This document shows positions 25,203-33,421 of a stretch of DNA of 43,922 nt, piece after piece. Under the pieces are notes generated by a model. It was given only the letters and a program-made list of their open reading frames with translations, made no database searches and was not told the DNA's origin. A program made the position numbers and the translations under genes. How positions within the stretch are numbered: the first letter of the stretch is position 1; each line of letters begins with the position of its first letter. The stretch lies in contig WLLZ01000003.1 of assembly GCA_009700485.1 (NCBI GenBank), forward strand, positions 1 through 43,922. The letters run 5' to 3'. This DNA comes from Actinomycetota bacterium. GTDB lineage: Bacteria > Actinomycetota > Actinomycetes > S36-B12.

Positions 25203-26591
25203 ATGAAACGATCAGCCCCGCATGCGGCACGTAACCTACCAGCACTAGGACTCGGGCTCGCGATCTTCATCATCGTCCTCATCGCCACCCTTCATTCACA
25301 CCCCTACTTCGGGAATATGGATGACGGCCGCCTATTGAGCCTGGCCCAATCAGGGGGCCCTCTTCACTTTGCCAACTACCTGGCCGGCGGCACCGAGACT
25401 GGGTTCATTCGCGCTACCTCGATGGTTATCGTCTGGCCCACGTACTGGCTGGGCACCGTTGCAGGCCCTGTTTGGTTCTACCTTGCCAATACGGCTCTGG
25501 TTTTCGCCTGCCTCATAGTTTTCGGCTCAGCCATGGGCCGGCTTCTGGGCTGGAAGTCGGCGTGGCTGGGCGTCGTATTCCTGTCAGCGGCGCTGCTGTG
25601 GCCGTACACGGCGGAACTCTTCTTCTACCCGAGTCTCTCCGAGAAGGGGATCATACTCGGAGCAGCACTGATGTTCTGGTGGATTGCCGAGGCGCCTCGA
25701 TTCACGTCACAGATCGCCTACTGGGTCAGCCTTGTGGCAGTGAGTCTCTTCGCATTCGCGACGAAGACTCAGATCCTCATCTTCGTCCCAGGGTTCCTTT
25801 ACGCGCTGTGGGCGTGCCGCTCCACTGCTGGCGGACAACTCAGTAAGGTTCGCGCCATTGTGGTGAGCGGGTACCTGCTCTTGCTGTCGGCTCTGTTGCT
25901 CATGCTCGCTCTCCGAGGCTCCTACACGAAGGCAACCCAAGGGTCCTTCGACATGTCATTCCTGAGTGACCGACGGTTCCAGTTTCTCGCTGTGCTGACC
26001 ATTCTCTACGTGCTTGCGCTAGTTACCCGAGTTATCCTTCGGAGGAATCAGCCTCCCGATTGGGTGCCCGCCGTCATGCTCATCAGCATGTGCGGGACAT
26101 TCGTGATCTGGGATATCAGGAACTACTTCCTAGCCATTGCGAGTGTCATGGTGGGCTGCGCGGCTGCAGCGGTCGCGAGTTGGATGCGCTCATCATGGCA
26201 GCAGGTAGGTTTGGCTGTGGTCCTTGTCATTTCGGCGTCAGCATGGTTGCTCTTCAGGCTTCCCGCTGTGTATGGGAGCCTGGCATCTGTCGGAGACTTC
26301 CTCGCCTCCCCGATCGTTAAGCAACTTGACGCGGAGCGTGCGACCGTCTACGTCTCATGCATGGAGGCACCTGATCACTACAACCGATATGCGGCCAACC
26401 TAGGGCTGTCCGGGCTCACCTTCGCTTTCCTTGCCAACCGGCCTTCCGTTGTCCCCTCTGATCAGCCTCTTGGAAATGAGTACATCTTTGGCGACGCGCG
26501 GCTATGCCCATGGTCGCCCGACTCTGCAGACTGGGCGACGGTCTGGACAACCGGGGACGCCAAAGCCTTTCAACTCTTCGCTAGCCGATAG
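25203..26591 (+). CDS. Polytopic membrane protein, possible GT-C glycosyltransferase
   Basis: The start ATG 25203 has GAGAGGTGA seven bases upstream; a TTG at 25137 is in frame but unneeded. The 462-residue product has about ten hydrophobic segments. The first spans roughly residues 15-32 and is followed by an outward loop NMDDGRLLSLAQ with paired acidic residues, as in GT-C enzymes, which use lipid-phosphate sugars outside the membrane. A soluble C-terminal region after about residue 370 contains two Cys. No O-antigen ligase or Wzy signature was recognised, so polymerase remains an alternative. Confidence 0.75.
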   Translation: MKRSAPHAARNLPALGLGLAIFIIVLIATLHSHPYFGNMDDGRLLSLAQSGGPLHFANYLAGGTETGFIRATSMVIVWPTYWLGTVAGPVWFYLANTALVFACLIVFGSAMGRLLGWKSAWLGVVFLSAALLWPYTAELFFYPSLSEKGIILGAALMFWWIAEAPRFTSQIAYWVSLVAVSLFAFATKTQILIFVPGFLYALWACRSTAGGQLSKVRAIVVSGYLLLLSALLLMLALRGSYTKATQGSFDMSFLSDRRFQFLAVLTILYVLALVTRVILRRNQPPDWVPAVMLISMCGTFVIWDIRNYFLAIASVMVGCAAAAVASWMRSSWQQVGLAVVLVISASAWLLFRLPAVYGSLASVGDFLASPIVKQLDAERATVYVSCMEAPDHYNRYAANLGLSGLTFAFLANRPSVVPSDQPLGNEYIFGDARLCPWSPDSADWATVWTTGDAKAFQLFASR

Positions 26592-26675
26592 CGTTAAATG
26601 TTCTATGGTTCGAGGTCACCCACATGCATCGGTCATAGTCCTCACCATTATCCGGCGAAGCGCCCCAATATTTCT

Positions 26676-27830
26676 CTAACTGCCAACACCCATGGCACGC
26701 GCATGCTTGTAGGCGGTTCCCATCTCCGACACCCATTTGTCTTTCGTTAAAAGCAACTTGTAAACCTCTCGGGCGTGCAGGCGCAGCCGCTGCCCGCCAT
26801 TGATAGTCGCCCCCAATCCACTAAGCAACTGGCTTGCAGATCCATCCTCGTAAATCGCGCCGACATCAAAATCTGTAATGAGGTCAGCGGCACCACTATC
26901 GGCCAAGGCCACCACCGGGATCCCCGCCTCCAACGCCTCGCGAACAACGAGCGGGTATGCGCCCTCCCAAACTCGGCCTGGGAAAACCAATGCCGTGTAG
27001 TTCGGGAGGTGCTCCATGATCCAAGCGCGTTGTCGGACTCCTAGGTTTCCGAGATTGTTCTTGCCTTGGTGCAGAGTTGGAGCCATTTCATTTGAACCGA
27101 CGACGTCAAGCTGCAGTTCGGTCGGCCAAAGCTGTAAGAGTTCAGCGAGGCCCTTCTCCGGAGTGTTTCGGCCGACAAAGATGAATCTGGGAATAGTTGG
27201 GGGCTCGGTGACTTGCGTGTGAATCTCCTCAACGAATCCGGGTATGAGATGAAGTCTGACCTCGGGGATTCCCTGCTGGATCATGAAGGAATGAACGCGA
27301 GCCGACTGGGTAATGATCGCGGCCGAAGCTTTGAGAAGCCTGTTCCCTTTTGCTCCGCCCGCTGTCGAAATTGCCGCAGGGAGCGAGGCGGCCCGAGAGC
27401 CCTGGTAGCAGCCGTGGACGAACGCCGCCTTACTGCCCGATGTGGGGCACTCCAAACAAATGTGACCGTCACGGTAGAGCAGACCATTCGCGCATGACGC
27501 GCGGAAGTTGTGGAGCGTCGTAACAATCGGGATTTGCAACTTGGTCAGCCAGCGCGTACCGAAATTGGGGAAGGTGTTGTGGACGTGGACAAGATCCGGA
27601 GCAAACTCACTGATTGCTCTCTGCGGGTGGCCAAAGTCAACACCTGTCGCCACGCTAATGGCGGAGCGCACCTTGTAGAGAGGGGCCTCGGACTCCTCAT
27701 CAGTGCTACGGAATACCTCGAGAATCTCTATACCCGCGTTTCTAAGGGCGCCTACCTGCTGAAGAACCGCGACATTCTCTCCGCTTGGCTGATCTGAGCG
27801 ATAGAAGCTGTGGACCACGGCTACACGCAT
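26676..27830 (-). CDS. Family 4 GT-B glycosyltransferase
   Basis: The minus-strand product is 384 residues from the ATG at 27830, which gives the standard GT4 N-terminus MRVAVVHSFYRS. An ATG at 27845 adds five residues. PDLVHVHNTFPNFG ends the first Rossmann domain. RFIFVGRNTPEKGLAELL begins the second, and the donor-site motif is PLVVREALEAGIPVVA. A cluster of Cys near residue 115-135 (SCANGLLYRDGHICLEC) is seen in a GT4 subgroup. It is adjacent to the SpsF-like gene (27861) on the same strand. Retaining glycosyl transfer is expected; the donor is unknown. Confidence 0.87.
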   Translation of the reverse strand: MRVAVVHSFYRSDQPSGENVAVLQQVGALRNAGIEILEVFRSTDEESEAPLYKVRSAISVATGVDFGHPQRAISEFAPDLVHVHNTFPNFGTRWLTKLQIPIVTTLHNFRASCANGLLYRDGHICLECPTSGSKAAFVHGCYQGSRAASLPAAISTAGGAKGNRLLKASAAIITQSARVHSFMIQQGIPEVRLHLIPGFVEEIHTQVTEPPTIPRFIFVGRNTPEKGLAELLQLWPTELQLDVVGSNEMAPTLHQGKNNLGNLGVRQRAWIMEHLPNYTALVFPGRVWEGAYPLVVREALEAGIPVVALADSGAADLITDFDVGAIYEDGSASQLLSGLGATINGGQRLRLHAREVYKLLLTKDKWVSEMGTAYKHARAMGVGS

Positions 27831-27860
27831 GCTTATACGTCCCATTCCCCGCGTGTCCGG

Positions 27861-28619
27861 CTAAGCATTCATCGCTCCCGTATTTAGGCCGACCAGAGCC
27901 GCATTTCGTATTGCGTCCGTTGTGGTGCGTGATCTCTCCGGATATTCCTTTAGGTAGGAGATCACATCGACAAAGTCAAAATTTGGATTCTTTGGATAGA
28001 GCTCGCCGTAAATCGCCTTCACGAAGGCGTAATCCTCAGGCGTATCGACAGTCCAGCGTAGGTGGGAGAGATCGCCCACACCTGAAACATTAACGATGCG
28101 GTATTTATCCGGTTGCCGATACACACCGAGCGTGACATGTTCACGTTCATTCTTGTCGGTAGAGCTTTCATAAATTTCTTGAAGCACACTCGCTTTCACG
28201 ACTTCAACATCAAGACCATCGGGGTAGGTCGGTGTCATGTTGTTGGAGGCGTAATCGCAGTCTCCTTGATTGAAGCGCGCAACAACTTCGTCTATCACTT
28301 TGGGTGAAATTAATGGGCAGTCGGCGGTTAGCCGCACCACGGTCTCGGGCTGGTACAGGTCAATCACTCGAATAAATCTCGCCAACACGTCGTTTAGGTC
28401 ACCGCGCACAACATCGAATCCATTGGCTTTTACTATCTCTGCTAGCTCATCATCGGAGGCGTCGGTCGATGTTGCGACCACGATGCCATCGAGGGTTTCA
28501 GCTCGTTGGATGCGCTCAAGTTGACGCAAGATCATCGGTTGGCCGGCAAGTGGGGCGAGCACTTTGCCGGGATACCGGGATGAACTCATGCGTGCTTGAA
28601 CTATTGCCAGCGTTGTCAC
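27861..28619 (-). CDS. spsF: SpsF-like cytidylyltransferase
   Basis: The 252-residue protein begins TTLAIVQARMSSSRYPGK, the signature of the SpsF/CMP-KDO-synthetase-like nucleotidyltransferases. VVRLTADCPLISP near residue 92 follows. SpsF proteins occur in spore-coat and ulosonic acid loci and probably activate an ulosonic acid with CTP. It follows the aldo/keto reductase gene by 26 bases. I recall these two domains fused in a single protein in other genomes, supporting a shared pathway. The start is GTG. It is the likely activator for the product of the second synthase at 32345. Confidence 0.85.
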   Translation of the reverse strand: MTTLAIVQARMSSSRYPGKVLAPLAGQPMILRQLERIQRAETLDGIVVATSTDASDDELAEIVKANGFDVVRGDLNDVLARFIRVIDLYQPETVVRLTADCPLISPKVIDEVVARFNQGDCDYASNNMTPTYPDGLDVEVVKASVLQEIYESSTDKNEREHVTLGVYRQPDKYRIVNVSGVGDLSHLRWTVDTPEDYAFVKAIYGELYPKNPNFDFVDVISYLKEYPERSRTTTDAIRNAALVGLNTGAMNA

Positions 28620-28645
28620 GGCTCAAGCCTCCCAGATGCGGGCGG

Positions 28646-29482
28646 TCATGCCCATGTTCGGGGATCCAACAGCCCAATGTCGCCGGAGGCGAGGCCCTCT
28701 GTATCGAGGCGTTGCTTACAAGTCGCCCACGCTTGGGCGAGATCATTAAGTTCTGCACCGGTGGTAACGCCGATAACTACTTCAGTTATCGGGGCGATGG
28801 TCTTGATGAAAGAAAGTGCTACCTCTATTGGCTGTTCGCCGTTCGACTCGCACCAATCGTGGAACTTGATCACTTCAGGGTGCTGGCCCAGTCGCGTATC
28901 GCTACGTGCAGCCAGCAGGCCTTGCAGGAACACGCTTCGCGCTTGGATTCTCGTGCCTCGCGAGGCGAGAGTTTGCAGGATGTTGCTGTTGATCAGCCGT
29001 TGGTCGAGCACATTTATGGGCACCTGGGCGATTTCAAGTTGACCGAAAATACTGGCAGCGCGATTCAGGTCGGTTTCGTCATAGGCCGAAACCCCGATTT
29101 GCTGCACCAACCTTTTTCGTTTCATGTCTTCTAGTTGTTTGGCCGACGCGTTGGCCTGGGCCTCGGTCAATTGCGCCCAATCATGAATCAGGCAGTTAGC
29201 GATACTGCTTTGCCCCAGCGCGGCGAGGCTGGCTTTTAGTTGGGCTGGGATAGTTTGCGGATCGGCCCCACGCACCTTGGTCGTAATCGAAAAATCCGAA
29301 GCCCAGGAGGCCAACCGGGCCTCGGCATCGCCATACATGCCGGCTGTGTCGATGGCGCCAATACCAGCGCCCTGGGCCACCGCGATGATCTCGGCTAGGG
29401 CTTCATCGGTCAATCGGCCTTGGCTATTGGTCACTCCATAGGGGTTACCCCACTGGGCGGTGCCGAGCACGAGGGATTGCAC
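28646..29482 (-). CDS. Aldo/keto reductase
   Basis: The 278-residue TIM-barrel oxidoreductase has the AKR start SLVLGTAQWGNPYGV, IDTAGMYGDAEARLA with catalytic Asp and Tyr near residues 43-48, ITTKVRG with the Lys, and CLIHDW with the His. All four catalytic residues appear present. The start is GTG at 29482. It is the first gene of a minus-strand run with spsF and the GT4 gene. It would reduce or oxidise a sugar carbonyl with NADPH. The substrate is likely in the same ulosonic or amino-sugar pathway, inferred from context. Confidence 0.85.
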   Translation of the reverse strand: MQSLVLGTAQWGNPYGVTNSQGRLTDEALAEIIAVAQGAGIGAIDTAGMYGDAEARLASWASDFSITTKVRGADPQTIPAQLKASLAALGQSSIANCLIHDWAQLTEAQANASAKQLEDMKRKRLVQQIGVSAYDETDLNRAASIFGQLEIAQVPINVLDQRLINSNILQTLASRGTRIQARSVFLQGLLAARSDTRLGQHPEVIKFHDWCESNGEQPIEVALSFIKTIAPITEVVIGVTTGAELNDLAQAWATCKQRLDTEGLASGDIGLLDPRTWA

Positions 29483-29572
29483 CCGACCATGATCTCACTT
29501 TTCGGCGGCTAGACTGCCGGGCGTGGAGATTCTTGCAGGGACTTACGTTGCCGACTCCCAGTGGGTGGTCGC

Positions 29573-30406
29573 ATGACCATCAGTTCTGGCTCCGCCGCCC
29601 AGATGATACTGGCCCGGGCACTCGAATGCCTGGAGAGTGAAACTCCCAACCCGTTGACCGGGCCCGAGACCATCGAGATGTCCGAGCGATGCGTCGAGCT
29701 ACCGTGGGTAGCCGCCCACCTAGGTGCTCCCGGTCGACTCTTGGATGTCGGCTGGGCAATGTCACCCCCTGAATGGCTCGGTGTCCTGCTCGCCATCCGC
29801 GATCGCGGAGCCGACCTGACCGGTATTGACATCATCGACCCGCAGCGTGTTCGCAGTCGCTATCCGGCCGACCAAGTGGATGCTGTGCTCTCCGTACCTG
29901 CACGAGTCGAAGACATTCTCAACGCAAACCCAACCTCGGGCCACTACGACACCATCAGTTGCGTATCGACCCTGGAGCACATTGGCTTCGACATTGCATC
30001 ACCACCTGAAGATCTCACGAGCGCCTTTGTGAGGGCTACCTCAGCCGAAACAGCAATCGCATCACGCGCTCCTGAAACTGATCGGCTCTTTCTTGATGCA
30101 GCGCACCGACTTCTAGTACCTGGCGGGCACCTACTCATTTCGGTACCAGCCGGCAGTGGCTTACCCATACTTCATCAGGATTCATTGGGGCTATTCACTC
30201 ACCAGTTCGAGTACGACGAAGCCTCATGGGCCCGTATTACTGGGGATAACCGCTTCTCGGTGTTAGCCGAGGCCTACTACAGTCACGATGAAACTCGTGG
30301 TTGGGCACAGGTGGAAACCTTTGCCGCACTCTCCGGCCAGACCAGCGCAATGCAGCCCTTTGCTACTGGCTGTGCACTCGTACGCCTACGCCACATCTCG
30401 AGTTGA
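29573..30406 (+). CDS. Class I SAM-dependent methyltransferase-like protein
   Basis: From the ATG at 29573 this gives 277 residues; a GTG at 29561 adds four more. RLLDVGWAMSPPEW near residue 55 is a motif I with Trp-Ala in place of the usual glycines, which may weaken SAM binding. LTGIDIID is motif II, YDTISCVSTLEHIG is motif IV, and LVPGGHLLISVPAGSG follows. The end lies 23 bases before the PseB-like gene. A 17-codon frame (29523-29576) runs into its start and could couple translation. The acceptor is unknown. Confidence 0.77.
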   Translation: MTISSGSAAQMILARALECLESETPNPLTGPETIEMSERCVELPWVAAHLGAPGRLLDVGWAMSPPEWLGVLLAIRDRGADLTGIDIIDPQRVRSRYPADQVDAVLSVPARVEDILNANPTSGHYDTISCVSTLEHIGFDIASPPEDLTSAFVRATSAETAIASRAPETDRLFLDAAHRLLVPGGHLLISVPAGSGLPILHQDSLGLFTHQFEYDEASWARITGDNRFSVLAEAYYSHDETRGWAQVETFAALSGQTSAMQPFATGCALVRLRHISS

Positions 30407-30429
30407 GAATTCAATTGAATGGAGCTCCT

Positions 30430-31416
30430 GTGGAATCAACTATTGACGATGCCTCGATACTAATCACCGGTGGCACTGGATCATTCGGCAAAGCCTTTCT
30501 TGAGGAAGTACTAAAAACTCGATCTCCACGACGGGTGGTGGTCTTCTCGCGAGATGAACTCAAGCAATATGAAATGCGCGAGCGCTGGGGTGATGACCCA
30601 AGGGTCCGTTTCTTTCTCGGTGATATCCGCGACCGCGACCGCCTGAAGATGGCTCTGCACGGGGTCGACTACGTCGTGCACGCGGCGGCCTTGAAACAAG
30701 TTGACACCGCTGAATACAACCCGATGGAGTACGTGAAGACGAACATTCTTGGTTCGGAGAATGTCATTCAAGCCTCCATAGAAGCTGGGGTCAAGAAAGT
30801 CCTTGCTCTATCCACCGACAAAGCCTCTTCACCTGTCAACCTTTATGGGGCAACGAAACTCACGGCCGATAAGCTTTTTATTTCAAGCAACCACTACTCG
30901 GCCGCCTACAACACCGCCTTCTCGGTGGTGCGATACGGCAATGTCATGGGTAGCCGCGGCTCGGTAATACCGCTATTCCGTCGCTTGGCAGAGCAGGGAC
31001 AGCCGCTACCAATCACCGACCTTCGGATGACTCGCTTCTGGATCACCCTCCCGCAGGCGGTCGAGTTCGTAATCAGTTCATTCACCCAGATGACCGGTGG
31101 AGAACTCTACGTCCCACGCATACCGAGCATGAGGGTCACCGATCTTGCCCGGGCGGTAGCTCCGGATGCCGAACTCATCGAGGTCGGAATAAGACCAGGT
31201 GAGAAACTTCACGAGGAGATGATCTCTTCCGAAGATTCAAGGCGAACTTTGCAGCTTGCGGACCGCTACGTGGTCATGCCAACTCTTTCACAGTGGGGAT
31301 ATCGAGAGCCAGCAGGCGACCCTGTCGAAGACGGCTTCTCCTACACCTCCGACAACAACGACCTGTGGCTTGACGTTGACCAACTGAGATCAATGCTCAA
31401 CGACCTAAACCTGTGA
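30430..31416 (+). CDS. pseB: PseB-like NDP-HexNAc 4,6-dehydratase
   Basis: The GTG at 30430 with GGAG five bases upstream gives 328 residues, the normal PseB length. The open frame reaches to 30301 but that part is methyltransferase antiphase. Visible are the cofactor motif ILITGGTGSFGKAF at 10-23, AALKQVDTAEYNP, STDKA near 126-130 and YGATK at Tyr139 and Lys143. PseB dehydrates UDP-GlcNAc with C5 inversion, the first step of pseudaminic acid synthesis. FlaA1- and CapE-type enzymes are close alternatives. Its product would be the keto substrate of the DegT aminotransferase at 23022. Confidence 0.87.
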   Translation: MESTIDDASILITGGTGSFGKAFLEEVLKTRSPRRVVVFSRDELKQYEMRERWGDDPRVRFFLGDIRDRDRLKMALHGVDYVVHAAALKQVDTAEYNPMEYVKTNILGSENVIQASIEAGVKKVLALSTDKASSPVNLYGATKLTADKLFISSNHYSAAYNTAFSVVRYGNVMGSRGSVIPLFRRLAEQGQPLPITDLRMTRFWITLPQAVEFVISSFTQMTGGELYVPRIPSMRVTDLARAVAPDAELIEVGIRPGEKLHEEMISSEDSRRTLQLADRYVVMPTLSQWGYREPAGDPVEDGFSYTSDNNDLWLDVDQLRSMLNDLNL

Positions 31417-32340
31417 TTGGTCACCGTGACAAAGTGGCTAGTAACCGGTGCCGGTGGATTCTTCGGAGCCAACGCAGGGGCCTTTCTTAATGGTCGAGTT
31501 GAGTCGGTAGGGGCCTTTAGAAGTCTCGCAGCTAGCTCACTATTTGGAACTAATGTTTCGATCGATTTGCGGTCTGGCTCGTCCATATACGAGGTAGTTG
31601 ATGCAGTGCGCCCCGATGTGGTCGTGCATGCAGCGGCGTTGGCAAGCCACGAGGCATGTGAATCTGACCCGGCACTTGCTCAGCTCGTCAATGTGGAATC
31701 GACAAAGCACCTAGCGCGGGCGTGCACCGATGTCGGTGCCAAGCTCGTGTATCTATCAACGGACGCGGTCTTCGACGGCAGTCGTGGAAACTACACCGAA
31801 AAAGATGCAACAAATCCATTCTCTGTTTATGGCACAACTAAGTTGCTCGGCGAGCAGGCAGCACTTGCCATACACGAGGATGTGCTGATCGCCCGAACCA
31901 ACTTTTTCGGCTGGAGCCCAAGCGGCACGCGGTCGATCTTGGAGTTCTTCGTAAATGCACTGCGCTCAGGTCAGCAGGTTTCGGGGTATACCGACTTTGT
32001 CGTCTCCTCTCTCTATGTTCAGGATCTGCTTTCGGCGATCTACGATCTGGTTGGTTCAGGCCGGCGCGGCGTGGTTCATCTGGGTGCTTCAAATGCACTT
32101 TCGAAGTATCACTTCGGGGTGCAGGTGGCCAGCCAGTTTGGCCTTGATGCAGAGCTGATCTCCCCCGTTACTGCCGCTGTAGGTGGTCATGCCAATTCCC
32201 GAGCACGCGATCTTTCCCTTAACACTTCTCTCATGGAGTCTTGTCTTGGCCGGTCGATACCGACACAGGAGTTTGGTATTGCCAGCGCCTACGATGATGA
32301 AAGTGCCGTCGCACCGCGAGTCACCGGATTTAGGGAGTAG
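31417..32340 (+). CDS. RmlD-like NDP-sugar reductase (extended SDR)
   Basis: This protein of about 307 residues starts immediately after the pseB stop. The TTG at 31417 is listed, but a GTG at 31426 giving MTKWLVTGAGGFFG is equally plausible. The fold resembles dTDP-4-dehydrorhamnose reductase: WLVTGAGGFFGANA, VVVHAAALASHEACESD, STDAVFDGSRGNYTE, and VYGTTK with Tyr138 and Lys142. No RmlABC genes are present, so dTDP-rhamnose itself is not supported. Placed between pseB and the PseI-like synthase, it may reduce a keto intermediate of that pathway. Confidence 0.82.
   Translation: MVTVTKWLVTGAGGFFGANAGAFLNGRVESVGAFRSLAASSLFGTNVSIDLRSGSSIYEVVDAVRPDVVVHAAALASHEACESDPALAQLVNVESTKHLARACTDVGAKLVYLSTDAVFDGSRGNYTEKDATNPFSVYGTTKLLGEQAALAIHEDVLIARTNFFGWSPSGTRSILEFFVNALRSGQQVSGYTDFVVSSLYVQDLLSAIYDLVGSGRRGVVHLGASNALSKYHFGVQVASQFGLDAELISPVTAAVGGHANSRARDLSLNTSLMESCLGRSIPTQEFGIASAYDDESAVAPRVTGFRE
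32333..32337 (+). promoter_or_regulatory. Ribosome binding site supporting a TTG start
   Basis: GGGAG lies seven bases before the TTG at 32345 and inside the end of the RmlD-like gene. It supports the TTG, although the open frame extends back to 32183. Confidence 0.5.
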
Positions 32341-32344
32341 ATAC

Positions 32345-33421
32345 TTGAACCACTTCAGAATAGGTGATCGCCTTATTGGATTAGGCCAACCCACCTACTT
32401 CATCGCAGATATCGCGGCGAATCACGACGGTGATCTTTCGCGCGCACTCTCATTGATCACGCTGGCTGCTGAGGCTGGCGCCGATGCGGCAAAGTTCCAA
32501 CACTTTAGGGCCGAGCACATCGTCAGTGACTTCGGCTTCCGCAATCTTGGCGAGCAACTCGATCACCAAGCATCGTGGTCGAAGTCGGTATTCGAAGTTT
32601 ATGAAGATGCCTCGCTGCCATGGGAGTGGACCTCATCGTTGGCCTCGCATTGCAAATCACTGGGGATCGAGTTCATGTCATCTCCGTATGACTTCGAAGC
32701 TGTGCTTCACCTAGACCCCTACGTGAACGCCTACAAGATCGGCTCGGGCGATATCAACTGGCTCGAAGAGTTGGAATTCATAGCAGCGCTAGGAAAGCCC
32801 GTGCTAATTGCAGCAGGGGCATCGACCGCTGATGATGTTGAGCGGGCGATCGCGGTGTTGTCTGCTGCTGGTGTGCCGATCGTGTTGATGCAATGCAATA
32901 CGAACTACACCGGGTCAATCGAAAACCTGGGATTCGTTAATTTGCGGGTGCTTGAGTCATTTGCCGCTTCGTATCCAGATGTGGTGCTGGGTTTGTCGGA
33001 CCACACCCCGGGGCATGTGACTACATTGGGCGCCGTATCCCTTGGGGCTCGGGTGATCGAGAAGCACTTCACCGATGACACCACCCGCGTTGGGCCCGAT
33101 CATGGTTTCTCTTTAGACCCGGTGTCATGGCGGGCCATGGTCGATGACACGCGGCGACTTGAAGCAGCACTCGGCTCAGGCATCAAGGTAATCGAGGCGA
33201 ACGAGCAAAAGACTTTGATCGTGCAGCGTCGATGCGTGCGAGCGGGACGCGCTTTGGCTGCTGGAACCGTGCTCACGCGTGAAGATCTGGCCGTACTGCG
33301 CCCGGCACCGTTGGATGCGGTGCCGGCACAATTAGTTGCTGATTTGATCGGACGCACTTTATCGCGTGATCTGGTGCTTGGCGAGGCTGTGAGCTGGGCC
33401 GATCTGGCACCTGCCACATGA
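32345..33421 (+). CDS. pseI: NeuB-family ulosonic acid synthase, PseI/SpsE type
   Basis: The 358-residue protein shows FIADIAANHDGDLSRA at about 19-34, the Asp-Ile-Ala-Ala-Asn-His pattern typical of PseI/SpsE rather than NeuB proper. DAAKFQHF follows at 47-54, then YKIGSGDINW, GLSDHT and EKHFTDD. The C-terminus from about residue 295 is a SAF domain (RRCVRAGRALAAGTVLTRED), which the other synthase in this window lacks. It condenses phosphoenolpyruvate with a 2,4-diacetamido-type or related aldose. The following GT4 gene overlaps its stop (ATGA). Confidence 0.87.
   Translation: MNHFRIGDRLIGLGQPTYFIADIAANHDGDLSRALSLITLAAEAGADAAKFQHFRAEHIVSDFGFRNLGEQLDHQASWSKSVFEVYEDASLPWEWTSSLASHCKSLGIEFMSSPYDFEAVLHLDPYVNAYKIGSGDINWLEELEFIAALGKPVLIAAGASTADDVERAIAVLSAAGVPIVLMQCNTNYTGSIENLGFVNLRVLESFAASYPDVVLGLSDHTPGHVTTLGAVSLGARVIEKHFTDDTTRVGPDHGFSLDPVSWRAMVDDTRRLEAALGSGIKVIEANEQKTLIVQRRCVRAGRALAAGTVLTREDLAVLRPAPLDAVPAQLVADLIGRTLSRDLVLGEAVSWADLAPAT

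Noticed and set aside
28469-29134. Plus-strand open frame of 221 codons
   Set aside because: It is antisense to the aldo/keto reductase and SpsF-like genes, has no recognisable fold, and the minus-strand proteins show strong family motifs.
29523-29576. Seventeen-codon frame from a GTG running into the methyltransferase start
   Set aside because: It is short, with no clear ribosome site or recognisable motif. It might couple translation but cannot be supported as a gene.
31417-32340. dTDP-rhamnose synthesis
   Set aside because: RmlA, RmlB and RmlC are not present, so the RmlD-like reductase is probably used for another sugar.
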